64,000 nt of DNA. Origin: Dictyobacter vulcani (GTDB taxonomy: Bacteria; Chloroflexota; Ktedonobacteria; Ktedonobacterales; Ktedonobacteraceae). The stretch is from positions 124,001-188,000 of the forward strand of contig NZ_BKZW01000005.1 of the NCBI RefSeq assembly GCF_008974265.1, in the 5' to 3' direction. The notes beneath the pieces were generated by a model. It worked only from the letters and a program-made list of their open reading frames with translations, did no database searches and was not told where the DNA came from. The position numbers were made by a program, and so were the translations under genes. This document shows, piece by piece, positions 35,546 through 44,900 of the stretch; positions within the stretch are counted from its first letter, which is position 1, and each line of letters starts with the position of its first letter.

Positions 35546-36518
35546 ATTGGCGTACCGCGATGTTTAATACGAGCAAAAGGATGACGCCTAATGTTAATAA
35601 GGCCAGCGCGCCGATTGCCAGATAATCGTTTTTTTGCAGGCGGTGCTCATGCATAAAGGTTCTCTTCTGCTGTGTTCCAAAGGCACGGGCATCGACGACC
35701 ATGGCGGTTGTAGAGGTAGAGCGTAGTGAGCCGATCAGCAGTGGGACCGTTACAATAGGAATAACGGTGAAGATACGGCGCAGGTAACCAGGCCAGGCAG
35801 ACGCTTCGTGCCAGGTGGGACGACTGAGATCGTATCCTCGTACCTGGACAACCTGTAGTAAGACCGTTGTGCGCTCGATTAATTGGGGCAAGAAGCGTAG
35901 CGCGACGGTAAAGGCCAGACCAACGGTGGCCGGCATGCGAAATTTATAAAAAGCCCAGATGATCTCCGATGGTTTTGTGGTCATGAGCAGGATGAGCGTG
36001 GCTGAAGTTGCTACCATCACGCGTCCGGCTTGCTGTAAACCATTTACAAGGCCCTCCCTTGATACTCCTGGTGTTCCGAGCCAGCTCACGGTAGATGGAA
36101 AACTGTAGAGCATGTGCAGTCCCGTTGTAGATACTGTGTAATACAGACTTTGGGACCAGATGATACCGAGTGCCGGTATCATTACCATGGTTAACACGAC
36201 ACGTGTGCGCGCTGCGGAAGGTCGAACCAGTATCCAGGGGATGATGGCGAAGATCAATAAGAGATAGACAAAGTTCCAGTTCAGCAGAATGCTCAGTGTG
36301 CTGATGATAAATGGATACAGCACTTTGATACGCGCATCAAGCGTGTGCACAAATGTTACTTGCGGTTCATATGAAAATAGGTGTCGTAGTCCCTGTACTC
36401 CAACCAGGGTGATCAAAAAGGCCGGTAGCGTGAAGGGAACGATGAACATAAGTATGTAGCTAATGATGGTGCGTGCGAGGAGCGATTGCGAGAGAAAATA
36501 GAGTAGCCAGTTGATCAT
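35541..36518 (-). CDS. ECF transporter T component (EcfT/YkoC/CbiQ-like)
   Basis: This 325-aa membrane protein couples the ATPase to the substrate-binding S subunit of an energy-coupling-factor importer. Five to six helices are visible, and the cytoplasmic coupling helices carry the conserved Ala-Arg-Gly-type motifs: VVQVRGYDLSRP and VVDARAFG. ATG 36518 overlaps the stop of the ATPase gene (ATGA). The T subunit ends the operon. The encoded order (S, small membrane protein, fused A-A', T) resembles YkoEDC-type systems that import thiamine precursors, but the substrate is an inference. Confidence 0.85.
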   Translation of the reverse strand: MINWLLYFLSQSLLARTIISYILMFIVPFTLPAFLITLVGVQGLRHLFSYEPQVTFVHTLDARIKVLYPFIISTLSILLNWNFVYLLLIFAIIPWILVRPSAARTRVVLTMVMIPALGIIWSQSLYYTVSTTGLHMLYSFPSTVSWLGTPGVSREGLVNGLQQAGRVMVATSATLILLMTTKPSEIIWAFYKFRMPATVGLAFTVALRFLPQLIERTTVLLQVVQVRGYDLSRPTWHEASAWPGYLRRIFTVIPIVTVPLLIGSLRSTSTTAMVVDARAFGTQQKRTFMHEHRLQKNDYLAIGALALLTLGVILLLVLNIAVRQS

Positions 36519-38248
36519 AAAAATACCTTTAGTGCTTGAAATGATTTTACCAGTACATCAATGTTAAGCGCGACCTGACGTGCATCACCTTCACACAATC
36601 TTGCGTGTAACTGCGCAACCGGCGGTGCCAGAATTCCATAACGGGCCAGTTCCTCATTACGCGCAAAGACATACGCAGGAGCATCATCCATCACAATTTG
36701 TCCGGCGTTGAGTACAACGACACGGTTGGCATAGCGAGCCACCGCTTCCATATTATGCGTAATCATCAGATAGGTCAGGCGTTCCTGTTCGCGTAACTGT
36801 TCCAAAAATTGTAAAAAGGCCTGCGCGTGCCCCTCGTCCTGTCCCGTTGTTGGTTCGTCCAGGATAAAAACGCGTGGATAGCGTGTGAGCAGGGCGCCAA
36901 GTGCCAGACGTTTGCGTTGACCATGACTGAGATGGAAAGGATTAAAGTGCCGATATGCGGTGAGATCAATGATCTCTAGCAATTGATCAATGCTATAGGG
37001 GATCGTTGCCTGCTTGTTGCGCTTGCGCTGATGTTTCAGACCAAACAATAATTCCTGTTCGACAGTCGCGGTAAAGAGCATCTTATCGGCAGCCTGAAAC
37101 AGATAGGCCATGTGTTCGGATTGGCGTGCGATCCGACCGGGAATTACCTGTTGGTCCTCATAGTGTATGCGGCCATGGGTTGGAGCTTGAAAGCCCATCG
37201 CGAGTGATGCCAGCGATGTTTTGCCCATGCCGTTGGCGCCGATCAATGCTACCCATTCCTGCTGCTGGATCGTGAGATCCACGCCGTCAAGCACCTGTTT
37301 GTCACCGTAGTTCAGGCTCACTTTTTTCCAGGAGAGGACGCTCTTTTCCTGTCTATTTGTCAGCGGATGGATCGCGCTCGACTGCTGTGCTTGCTGTCTG
37401 AGCGCTTGTGCATACGCTGTGTTACGAAGGGCTGCGTAGGCTTCATCGACGGATAGCGGGAGGGTGGATTGAAAAACATCCGGGAGTGCGTGTGCCAGGG
37501 TGACCATTTGCGGTATGGCGACGCCTAAGCGTTGCCAGGGTTCCAGATTGGAGAAGGCCGCGCGTGCCGGAGCATCAACCGCAATGCGACCCGCATCCAT
37601 CAGCAGCACGCGATCTACCCAGGGCATTACCTCGTCGATTTTGTGCTCGATCAGAATGATTGTCCAGCCATACTGCTTGTTCAAAGCGCGCAGCACTCCC
37701 AGCACCTCCTGGGTACCGACTGGATCCAGGTCGGAGGTAGGCTCATCGAGAATCAAGACGCGAGATTGCATGGCCAGTGTCGCGGCGATGGCAACCCGTT
37801 GCTTCTGACCACCGGAGAGCGCGAAGATTTCCAGGTCGCGAAACGCTTCCATCTGCGTGTAGGCTAACGCCTGGGCTACGCGTCGTTCAATTTCCGCGTT
37901 TGGGAGTGCCATGTTTTCCGGCCCAAAGGCGACCTCTGATTCCACGTCGAGATGGACCAGTTGCTCATCTGGATTTTGAAAGACGATGCCGATGTGCTGG
38001 GATACCTGGTGCAGATCCATCGCACTCACATCTTTGTCGCCCAGATAGATATGTCCTTCGAATGATCCCGCGATGCGTTCAGGGATCAGGCCGGCCAGGG
38101 CCAGGGCGAGAGTTGACTTCCCGCACCCGGATGGCCCGGCCAGCAATAGAAATTCACCTTCAGGGATGGTTACATCCAGTGAACGCAACGTGGGATGCAC
38201 CGAACCAGTATACGTGAACGATACATTATCCACATGAATTGCAGGCAT
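36515..38248 (-). CDS. ECF transporter ATPase with two fused ABC domains (YkoD-like)
   Basis: There are two complete ABC ATPase domains in 577 aa. Domain 1: Walker A GPSGCGKST, Q-loop FQNPDEQ, signature LSGGQKQR, Walker B VLILDEPTSDLD. Domain 2: Walker A GANGMGKTS, Q-loop FQAADKM, signature-like LSHGQKRLAL-type (LSHGQRKRLAL), Walker B VFILDEPTTGQD. The fusion replaces the separate EcfA/EcfA' pair. Overlap with ecfT by 4 bp and the 3-bp gap to the upstream small gene show a tight operon, now split by an IS insertion upstream, which probably lowers expression. Confidence 0.9.
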   Translation of the reverse strand: MPAIHVDNVSFTYTGSVHPTLRSLDVTIPEGEFLLLAGPSGCGKSTLALALAGLIPERIAGSFEGHIYLGDKDVSAMDLHQVSQHIGIVFQNPDEQLVHLDVESEVAFGPENMALPNAEIERRVAQALAYTQMEAFRDLEIFALSGGQKQRVAIAATLAMQSRVLILDEPTSDLDPVGTQEVLGVLRALNKQYGWTIILIEHKIDEVMPWVDRVLLMDAGRIAVDAPARAAFSNLEPWQRLGVAIPQMVTLAHALPDVFQSTLPLSVDEAYAALRNTAYAQALRQQAQQSSAIHPLTNRQEKSVLSWKKVSLNYGDKQVLDGVDLTIQQQEWVALIGANGMGKTSLASLAMGFQAPTHGRIHYEDQQVIPGRIARQSEHMAYLFQAADKMLFTATVEQELLFGLKHQRKRNKQATIPYSIDQLLEIIDLTAYRHFNPFHLSHGQRKRLALGALLTRYPRVFILDEPTTGQDEGHAQAFLQFLEQLREQERLTYLMITHNMEAVARYANRVVVLNAGQIVMDDAPAYVFARNEELARYGILAPPVAQLHARLCEGDARQVALNIDVLVKSFQALKVFL

Positions 38249-38251
38249 AGT

Positions 38252-38510
38252 TTATTCTTGTACCTCTGAATTTAGTTCTTGGCCTTCGCCGACGGTGCCA
38301 ACTTCCGGCGTTGTCCCGGCAGTAGTTGTATCACCGGTCGTACTGACCTCTGGTGTTACTCCAGCAGTAGTTGTATCCTCGGCTGTACTGATCTCTGGTG
38401 TTACTCCAGCAGTGGCCACCTCGGTCTGTGGACGCCTCGATAGTACGAAGGCGACAACGGTCACGATTAAGAGCAGAGCCGCTGCAACCAGCACCGTTGT
38501 GCCGTCTGAC
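38252..38510 (-). pseudogene. 3' part of a small two-helix membrane protein of the ECF operon, cut by an IS insertion
   Basis: This piece reads (M)SDGTTVLVAAALLLIVTVVAFVLSRRP, a membrane helix, followed by a Thr/Glu-rich tail with three imperfect repeats of the type EVSTTGDTTTAGVTP. Joining base 38510 to base 40654, that is removing the IS, makes the frame continuous with the N-terminal part at 40654-40784. The stop lies 3 bp before the fused ATPase start. The architecture (two helices, small, between S and A genes) resembles CbiN-like auxiliary subunits of ECF importers, but no sequence family is recognised. Confidence 0.7.
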
Positions 38511-38588
38511 ATAAGCGTAACCCGCCGCAAGCCGCTGTGGTTTGAACCCAGGCGGATAGGCGGGTTTCTCGTGGGCTTTAGCCCTCGC

Positions 38589-38639
38589 TTGTTGCAATAT
38601 CGTCTTTTCTCCTGTATACTGCAACAATGGAAAAGACGA
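38589..38639 (+). promoter_or_regulatory. Alternative hairpins over the tnpA translation start
   Basis: TTGTTGCA (38589-38596) pairs with TGCAACAA (38620-38627), which includes the A of the ATG. TCGTCTTTTC (38600-38609) pairs with GAAAAGACGA (38630-38639) across the start. Either structure could limit TnpA translation, as known in principle for IS200. The same bases are present in copies 2 and 3. Confidence 0.5.
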
Positions 38640-39037
38640 GTACATTGCAGTATCAGCGTGACGAGCACCGCGTCCATCTTATTGTGTATCATCTCATCTG
38701 GTGTCCTCGTCGTCGCAAAGCCATTCTTACGGGTCCCATCAAAGAACGGTGTCAACAGATACTCGAAGAGAAATGTCTGGAAAAAGGGTGGAGTATTCTC
38801 ACCCTGGCGATTCAACCTGACCATATTCATCTTTTTATCCGCGTCTGGCCTTCTGAAAGTGCCGCTGATGTGGTGAAAGAACTTAAGGGCATCACGTCCT
38901 TTCATTTACGAAGGGAGTTCGCCCCTATCATGAAGAAAATGCCTTCGACCTGGACCCGTTCCTATTTTGCCAGCACGGCTGGTGCAGTGAGTGCTGAGAC
39001 CATTCAACACTATATCAATGCGCAAAAAGGAATCTAG
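38627..39037 (+). CDS. tnpA: IS200-type Y1 transposase TnpA (copy 1, intact)
   Basis: This 136-aa HUH single-strand transposase catalyses excision and insertion at TGAC. The HUH motif is intact as QPDHIHLFIR and the nucleophile Tyr is in ETIQHYINAQ. VYHLIWCPRRRKAIL is the typical N-terminal strand region. No good Shine-Dalgarno sequence is seen before the ATG, and the start lies in hairpins, so translation is probably low. tnpB starts 27 bp after the stop. Because copy 2 carries a broken HUH motif, this protein could mobilise all local copies. Confidence 0.92.
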   Translation: MEKTSTLQYQRDEHRVHLIVYHLIWCPRRRKAILTGPIKERCQQILEEKCLEKGWSILTLAIQPDHIHLFIRVWPSESAADVVKELKGITSFHLRREFAPIMKKMPSTWTRSYFASTAGAVSAETIQHYINAQKGI

Positions 39038-39063
39038 CGGGGAGGAAGGGAGGGAGTCATCGC

Positions 39064-40575
39064 ATGGCAAAGGCAACGAAAACCATCACACAAGCAATGC
39101 AGTATCCATCCCGGTATGCTGCCTGGTTTACGACCACCCAGGCATTGTTCAACACAGTGGCTTCCTTCTACTTTGAGGTCATTACAGCTCACGAGCAGGT
39201 GCTGTTGCTTTCCTCACACAAAGCCTTGCATGCCCTTGAGACATTGACCCATGCGACGGAAGAAAACCCCGATCCGGTGATGCCGCTCGATGCCATTGCT
39301 CCTCAGGTTCCTGCCCTCTTTCGCCGTGCCGCTATTCACGCGGCTCTTGGCTCCGCCCATGCCTTTGAGACGAGCTTGCAGAAGTGGCGTGCGCGCAAAG
39401 AGAAAGCGGCCCTCAAAAAGAAGCGTTTCACCGAGCACCCACCGGTTCCCCCGCGGACCTGGAATCGGTCGCCGACGTTCTACAAGGGCCAGTGGAAAGG
39501 GCGCACTGCGTCCTCCATTCTTCTCAAGCTCTGGACAGGGGCGAGGTGGATCTGGGTCAACGTTCGGCTCTTGAGCCGTGACCTTCCCAATGGCTATGAG
39601 CCCGGGAGTCCGTCGCTGGTTCGCCATGGCTCACATTGGCGGTTGCATACCCCGGTCGAAAAGACCTTCACCAGTCCGGGGAAGGTGGCTGTGCAACTGG
39701 CTCATGCCCAGACACGCATCTGTGCCATTGATCTCAATCTCGACCATCATCTGGCGGTCTGTACCATCCAAACAGCCGACGGCTCGACCGTTGCCACCAC
39801 CTTTCTCAGTGGCGGCAAACGCGTAAATGGCCGTAGGAAGTGGCTGCTTGGTCGGATCGCCCGCAACCGTCGTAAGACGGGTATCCTGGCCGAAAACGAA
39901 CCCGATAATGTGGCATTATGGAGAAAATCCGTCATGTGGATGAGCAGGTGGCACACCTGATCAGTGCGCGCATTGTGCACTTTGCTCGTCAGCATCAGGC
40001 GAGTGTGCTGGTATTTGAACACTGGGCAACCTGAAACCCAAAAAGGCCGCTACAGTCGCCGAGGGAACAGCAAACGAGCCTTCTGGATGAAGGGGCGTAT
40101 ATTCACCAATGCCAAATATAAAGCGTGGAACGAGGGCATGATCACGAGTCGGGTGAACCCGCGCAACACGAGCCGCGAATGCGCCCGTTGTCATGGCCTG
40201 ATTGTACGTTACCATGCCAAGCAGGGGCCCGAGCCAGCAGGCTACACCCCTGGGGCACCGTTGGCCTGGTGTCCTGCGTGTGGCATGAAGGGTCATGCCG
40301 ATCGCAATGCGAGCCTGGTCATTGGTCAGCGCTTGCGTACACGGTTTCACCATCAGGAAAAGCCTCGCGCTCCTCTCCTGGGTCCAGGAGAGAGGGATGA
40401 GAAATCATCAGGTGTTGTCCGTTCCCAAGACGCCAACAGCAAAGGTGGCCCATCGCGCCGCCGAGCACGGAGGCACGGAACGGGCAAGGGGCATGGCACC
40501 GCCCATGAGGATCACGCCAGGATGGTGGCGCCCTCAGCTATTCCTCGCCCATTACCTCTGTTCAGTGAGTCATAG
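39064..40575 (+). pseudogene. tnpB: RNA-guided nuclease-type TnpB (copy 1), frameshifted
   Basis: GGAGG lies before ATG 39064. The first frame runs to 39960 and includes the RuvC Asp in CAIDLNLDHHLAV. Relative to copy 2 a G is missing near 39921 (TTATGGAGAA) and C residues near 40027 and 40040, after which the second frame gives SRRGNSKRAFWMKGRIF, the zinc-binding pairs CARCH and CPACG, and GHADRNAS (last RuvC Asp). Joined with copy 2, the intact protein would be about 504 aa, with an N-terminal region longer than the minimal TnpB. The 3' end and the right-end hairpin would encode its guide (omega) RNA by family knowledge. Confidence 0.85.
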
Positions 40576-40653
40576 CAACGCTATCTATCTCGAACAGTGG
40601 CGTACGCAGGAGTGGAAGAAGCCGCCGCCCCTTCAGGGCGTGCGGAGTGTCAC
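40576..40653 (+). ncRNA. Candidate omega-RNA 3' segment / IS right end (copy 1)
   Basis: By analogy with characterised IS605 TnpB systems, the guide RNA scaffold overlaps the tnpB 3' end and ends at the right boundary, so the guide would be the flanking host bases after 40653. The terminal hairpin at 40622-40645 supports a structured end. No boundary for the RNA start can be read here. Confidence 0.4.
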
Positions 40654-40784
40654 ATATGCAGAGTATTATTGCTGGTATCATCGGGATGATAATTGGTGAC
40701 GACCATGAAGATGCCATCCAGCGCGACCAGAACGGTCAGGATCAGTCCCGCGATAGCAAGACGCCTGAGAAAAATGGGATTCAT
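40654..40784 (-). pseudogene. 5' part of the small ECF-operon membrane protein
   Basis: The ATG at 40784 overlaps the S-component stop (ATGA). The piece encodes MNPIFLRRLAIAGLILTVLV, ALDGIFMVVTNYHPDDTSN and NTLHM before the IS junction, that is one helix and a short external loop. It joins in frame to 38510-38252, so the undisrupted protein would have been about 130 aa with a helix at each end of an extracellular loop. Confidence 0.7.
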
Positions 40785-41560
40785 AGTGTGCTCTCTCCTT
40801 TCAGGGTGGCATTGACCGGAGTGGTTTTTTCGCGGATCATGGGGCGCTCGGCACCTGGATTGACTGAACGTGCGATGCGCACAGCCAGCGGACCCGAGAT
40901 CGCGGCCTCGATACCATTACCGATGGTATTGAATAACGTGTAGAAGAAGATATAGCCCAGCGTCTTGGTCGAGCCTTCCAACAGGGGACCGAGAAACGCG
41001 CTCTGAACGGTGACGGCAGGAAAAGCGCGCAGGGCACCCAGGATCAAGCCATCGACGACAGCCACCCAGCCACCACGACTAAAGACCTTACCACTGCGTT
41101 GCAGGATATAGATATCCAGCAGAAGGCCCTGCAACAGTCCATATGGCCACATCAAAATATTAAGTCCGCTTCCGCTGTAGAGCAACTGCATTAAAATAAA
41201 ATTGAGGAATACCATGGCAGTTGCACAGCCAGGCTTGCGAATGAGCGCGATACCGACCATGAGCAAGAACATATAGGGAAGATCATTTAAGGCCAGCAGG
41301 TGACCAAATGGAATGAGTTGAATGATCGGAGTAATAAATTGATCACCCAGCAGATTATCGTAAACTTCAAGCAGCACACCCATGATCGCAACGATGAGAA
41401 CATCTTGTGTGGTCCAGCGTACAAAGGCAGCAGCACGGCTACGCTGATAAATAAAGAAAAGTCCCGCAATGACAACAGCCCAGATAATAATGTAGACAAT
41501 TAAGCTGGTTGGATAGGGAAGATTAACGGTTGTCGTGCCTTCCCAGGATTTTGGAATCAT
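40781..41560 (-). CDS. ECF transporter S component-like membrane protein (YkoE-like)
   Basis: This 259-aa protein has about seven hydrophobic helices (SLIVYIIIWAVVIAGLFFIYQ, VLIVAIMGVLLEVYDNLLG, LPYMFLLMVGIALI, TAMVFLNFILMQLLYSGSG, GYIFFYTLFNTIGNGIEAAI). The RWTTQDVLIVAIMGVLLEVYD entry segment is like YkoE-type substrate-specific subunits for hydroxymethylpyrimidine/thiamine. The first gene of the operon S / small / A-A' / T. CAGGAGG precedes the ATG. Substrate assignment is inferred from operon type only; no TPP riboswitch is visible upstream, but tandem direct repeats are. Confidence 0.7.
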   Translation of the reverse strand: MIPKSWEGTTTVNLPYPTSLIVYIIIWAVVIAGLFFIYQRSRAAAFVRWTTQDVLIVAIMGVLLEVYDNLLGDQFITPIIQLIPFGHLLALNDLPYMFLLMVGIALIRKPGCATAMVFLNFILMQLLYSGSGLNILMWPYGLLQGLLLDIYILQRSGKVFSRGGWVAVVDGLILGALRAFPAVTVQSAFLGPLLEGSTKTLGYIFFYTLFNTIGNGIEAAISGPLAVRIARSVNPGAERPMIREKTTPVNATLKGESTL

Positions 41561-41724
41561 AAAATGACCTCCTGATGTGCATAGAACTTATCGTCGCTAT
41601 GATGTGATAGTTCAAGAAAAAGTTCAAAACCTATGGTTCTCCTTCTTTGAACTTAGAGCGATCGATTACGTATCTGGTAGTAGCATACGGCTCTACTTTT
41701 AATATGCAGTAATATAGAGGTTAA

Positions 41725-41797
41725 GTTACTGTGAACAAGTGTTACATATATATTTTTGTTACAGTAAACAAGTGTTACAAATCATGTCTGTTACAAG
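41725..41797 (-). promoter_or_regulatory. Tandem direct repeats upstream of the ECF operon
   Basis: GTTAC(T/A)GT(G/A)AACAAGTGTTACA occurs at 41725-41746 and 41758-41779, 33 bp apart and 20 of 22 identical, with a third partial half (TGTCTGTTACAAG) at 41785. They lie 165-240 bp upstream of the S-component start and are candidate regulator sites. Confidence 0.5.
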
Positions 41798-41897
41798 TAT
41801 AGTGGCCTGATTTTATACTTCTTTAGAATAGGTGGTGAAAAATAGGTGGTGAATGGGTTCTATGGGAGTGAGCATCAGGCATCCGTTAAAGATAAAA

Positions 41898-41944
41898 AAA
41901 AGAGAAAAGCGAGCGGAAACAAATTCCACTCGCTTTTCTCTTTT
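41898..41944 (-). terminator. Rho-independent terminator of the GH15 gene
   Basis: Perfect 16-bp arms AAAAGAGAAAAGCGAG and CTCGCTTTTCTCTTTT have an inner GGAA/TTCC pairing. The minus strand ends in a T tract. Confidence 0.88.
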
Positions 41945-41959
41945 CCTGAGTACTGTGAA

Positions 41960-44900
41960 CTACGGTATGACCACATCTTGTAGCACTACCGGATGTTTGG
42001 TGTAATCCAGTTCATCGGACTGGTTTACGCCGGCAGGGGTGAGGGTATCCATGACTTTGGGGACTGTGTTTGGATCAACTGTACAGTGTGGATCGCTACT
42101 GGCGGTTGCACAGACACCAAAGGAATAGCCACCTGGTGTAGCCGTGAAGGCTCGGGCCATGTCAGGACTGTATCCGTCCTGTCCGGTCAGGGTGACTGTG
42201 AAGCCCCAGCCGGAGGTTGGGGTTCCCAGGGTCGCTTTTGGTACACTGAAGGTGATATAGCGCGAAATGGCATTCGCACTGACCTGCACGCTTCCCAACG
42301 ATGTCCCATGCGCATCAACATAGCGCTGACCAAAGCCCTGGACCTCGATCAATTGGTTCCAGGCTGCTCCAGGTGCGATCGTGTAGTTGCGCTGTGGATA
42401 CGCGGCCGCAGTAGATGTCGCGCTGGCTGTGGGATTGTGTACATAGACATCTACCAGTTGAGCGCCCAGCGGGCTACCAAAGGTTGGACTGAGATCACGG
42501 GTTTGCAGTTTGAAGATGATATTGGTGCCATCATCATAGACGCGGAAATTCTGCATATCGTAGGCGCCAGGATGGAAGTCTCCCGCGGTTGGATATGCAT
42601 AGTTTCCTGGACCATTATCATCGTTGCTGGGATCAGTGGAATTGTAGACGAGCGTGCCCGGAGTAAAGTCATAGACAACTGTGCGCTGATCATGAGCCGT
42701 TGCACCAGTTGGACTGGTGGCTACGGTGTTGATCACGGTTGTGCCGCCGGTAACTGGCAGCGAGGCGCTGAATGAACCATCCGCCGCGACGGCTGCACGC
42801 ACGACGCTGGTCTGGTTCTGCTGATCGGTATTGGTGCCGGAAACATAGACGGTATTACCCGCTGCGGTTTTGCCGGTCACGGTAACTGGTGAAGCGCTCA
42901 CCGCTGAAAGGTTCGTCGGACTGGTCACGGTCAACTGGGTCTGCGCGACCGGATGGGCAACATAGCGGTCATAGGTATTATGTGGCTGTTCGAGGATCTG
43001 GTTAGAGAGCGTGTCGTTGAACAGGCGCACATACGAGGCAACGCCCCAGGTGAGCGGCGAGGCCGAACCATCCGGTTTGCCATTCTGGAAGCCAATGGAT
43101 GCGACCGTTGGATCCGTACCATATGGTGACGCGGCCAGATCGGGTTGATCCCAGATCTGCTCGGGCATCAAGCCCACACCGGAAGTGGATTTCTGTAAGG
43201 TATCCAGCAGCGAGATCGCGGTTAACCGATCACCGGTCGCGAGTTGATACTCCCCACGCTCTGCTCCCAGCACCGGCCATGGATGTCCTGTGCCTTTACC
43301 ACTGGGGGCCCATGGATGTCCATCCTGTGCTCCATCGCCATAGCCATCACCATTGTAGCGATCCCAGCCAGGACCACTGGCGGTTTGCACTTTGATGGTT
43401 TTGTCGACTACGGAGAGAGAATTGACGATATCTTTATCACTGGCCGATAGCTCGCCCAGGCGCACCAGATCCAGGAAGCCAGCGTCAATGATTGAGCGCT
43501 GATCCAGGGTTGCGCCACCATTGCCCACATTGTAAGAGATCGCTGCATTTGGATCACCGGTTTTAGAGAGGCGGATAAAGTATGGCTGTGAAGAGAGAGG
43601 ACCATTGGTGGTTACCGTCCATGTTTTGATGGACCGTTGCCAGTCATCAGCCACACCCAACCAGAGCTTCTCACTTACCAGATCATGGTTTTTCTGTGCG
43701 ATATGAGCGGCAGCAACCAATCCGGCAATCTCGGCTGAGATCGTGGAAGGTGAGTAGCCACCCTGTTCTTCCCAGCGCTCGACCCCAAACGAAGGGCCAT
43801 GCCCAATGATAAAATTAGCCGCTGGCTTGATATGGTTTGTATAGAGATCGCTGCCGGTCATACCCATTTGATCGGCCATGAGAATCGGATAGCTATTTTC
43901 ATCTAGCTGTGTATTGAACGAATCCGGTGCCACCTTACCATTGAGCAGGCTATTGCGTGGGAAAGAACCGTCCGCTTGCTGCTGATGATAGAACAGGAAA
44001 TTGACCGCGTTACGCGCTGTCTCCTGATCCCCATCGGTATACAGGGCGGTCCAGGTCTCATACAGGTCACGGGCGAACACCTCACGATACGAACCGAAGT
44101 AGGTATTGTTCGGATCACCGGCCGAAGTGGCCTGTCCCCATGGCGAAGCCAGTCCAGCGACGAGTGCGCCAGGGAAGGTCTTGTCTTCCGACGCTTTCAC
44201 AACGTTGACACTGAGATAATATTCATTGATCAGGCGCGCAAAATCGACGCTGGAGCTTGTCTTTGCCATGGCGGCGATGCGCTTGAGTGTTAACTTCACA
44301 TCATATTGCAGCCAGCCAGCCGTATATCTGGCCAGGGTGGCATTGAAGTTCTGCCTCACCGTGTCATGGACCGTTTTCACAGCATCAGCCTGGGACTGTC
44401 CAAAGCCCAGTCCCAGTGTGAAGTCACCACCATGTGAGATATCAGCCTGCGCCGTCTGCACAACATTGCCATTGTCCGCTGCTGTATACAGCGAGGTCAA
44501 TGTGTGTGAGGCATCGAGCTGTTTCAAGCCGTCGCTATCCGTGCCCACAAAGCCATTTGAGACCTGTGTAAACGGAGTAGACGCAGCCAGGGCGCTATAG
44601 ACGGGCACTCCATAATCACGATTGACAGCATTGGTTTTGGTTTGAGTATCAAATGCTACAGGCAGTGCGTGTCCGGTCGTCGTATCTACCGTAGCATTGT
44701 CCGCACCACCATTGCCAGCGCCGCCACCGCCGTTGCCATTGATGGTTGGATCATAGCGTAAATAGAGCTTATAGCTTGAGAGTTTTCCACTCAGTGGCTC
44801 AAAGTGCATGCGCATCACAACGGCATTGCGAGCGGGATCAGTGATATAGTCCGTGACCACGCGATATTTGCCACTTTTCGCTGTGGTTGTCACACGACAG

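Larger units (their letters stand above)
38511..40653 (+). mobile_element. IS200/IS605-family element, copy 1 (tnpA + tnpB)
   Basis: 2143 bp, bounded on the left by target TGAC and ending ...GTGTCAC. The left end has an imperfect hairpin (AACCCGCC / GGCGGGTT) near 38519-38568. The right end has a compact hairpin CCGCCGCCC-CTTCA-GGGCGTGCGG (40622-40645). No target duplication is made, as expected for single-strand HUH transposition. Copies 2 (54097) and 3 (63835, left end only) are nearly identical. Confidence 0.9.

Noticed and set aside
38252..38905. A minus-strand 217-aa frame running from the ECF small-gene fragment into the IS
   Set aside because: It merely reads antisense through tnpA after the insertion; similar antisense starts occur at all three IS left ends.
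41561..41724. TPP or cobalamin riboswitch ahead of the ECF operon
   Set aside because: The conserved core boxes of either riboswitch were not found; only direct repeats are present.
41993..44600. Several plus-strand open frames antisense to the GH15 gene
   Set aside because: They are shadows of the high-GC secreted enzyme on the minus strand and lack start signals.
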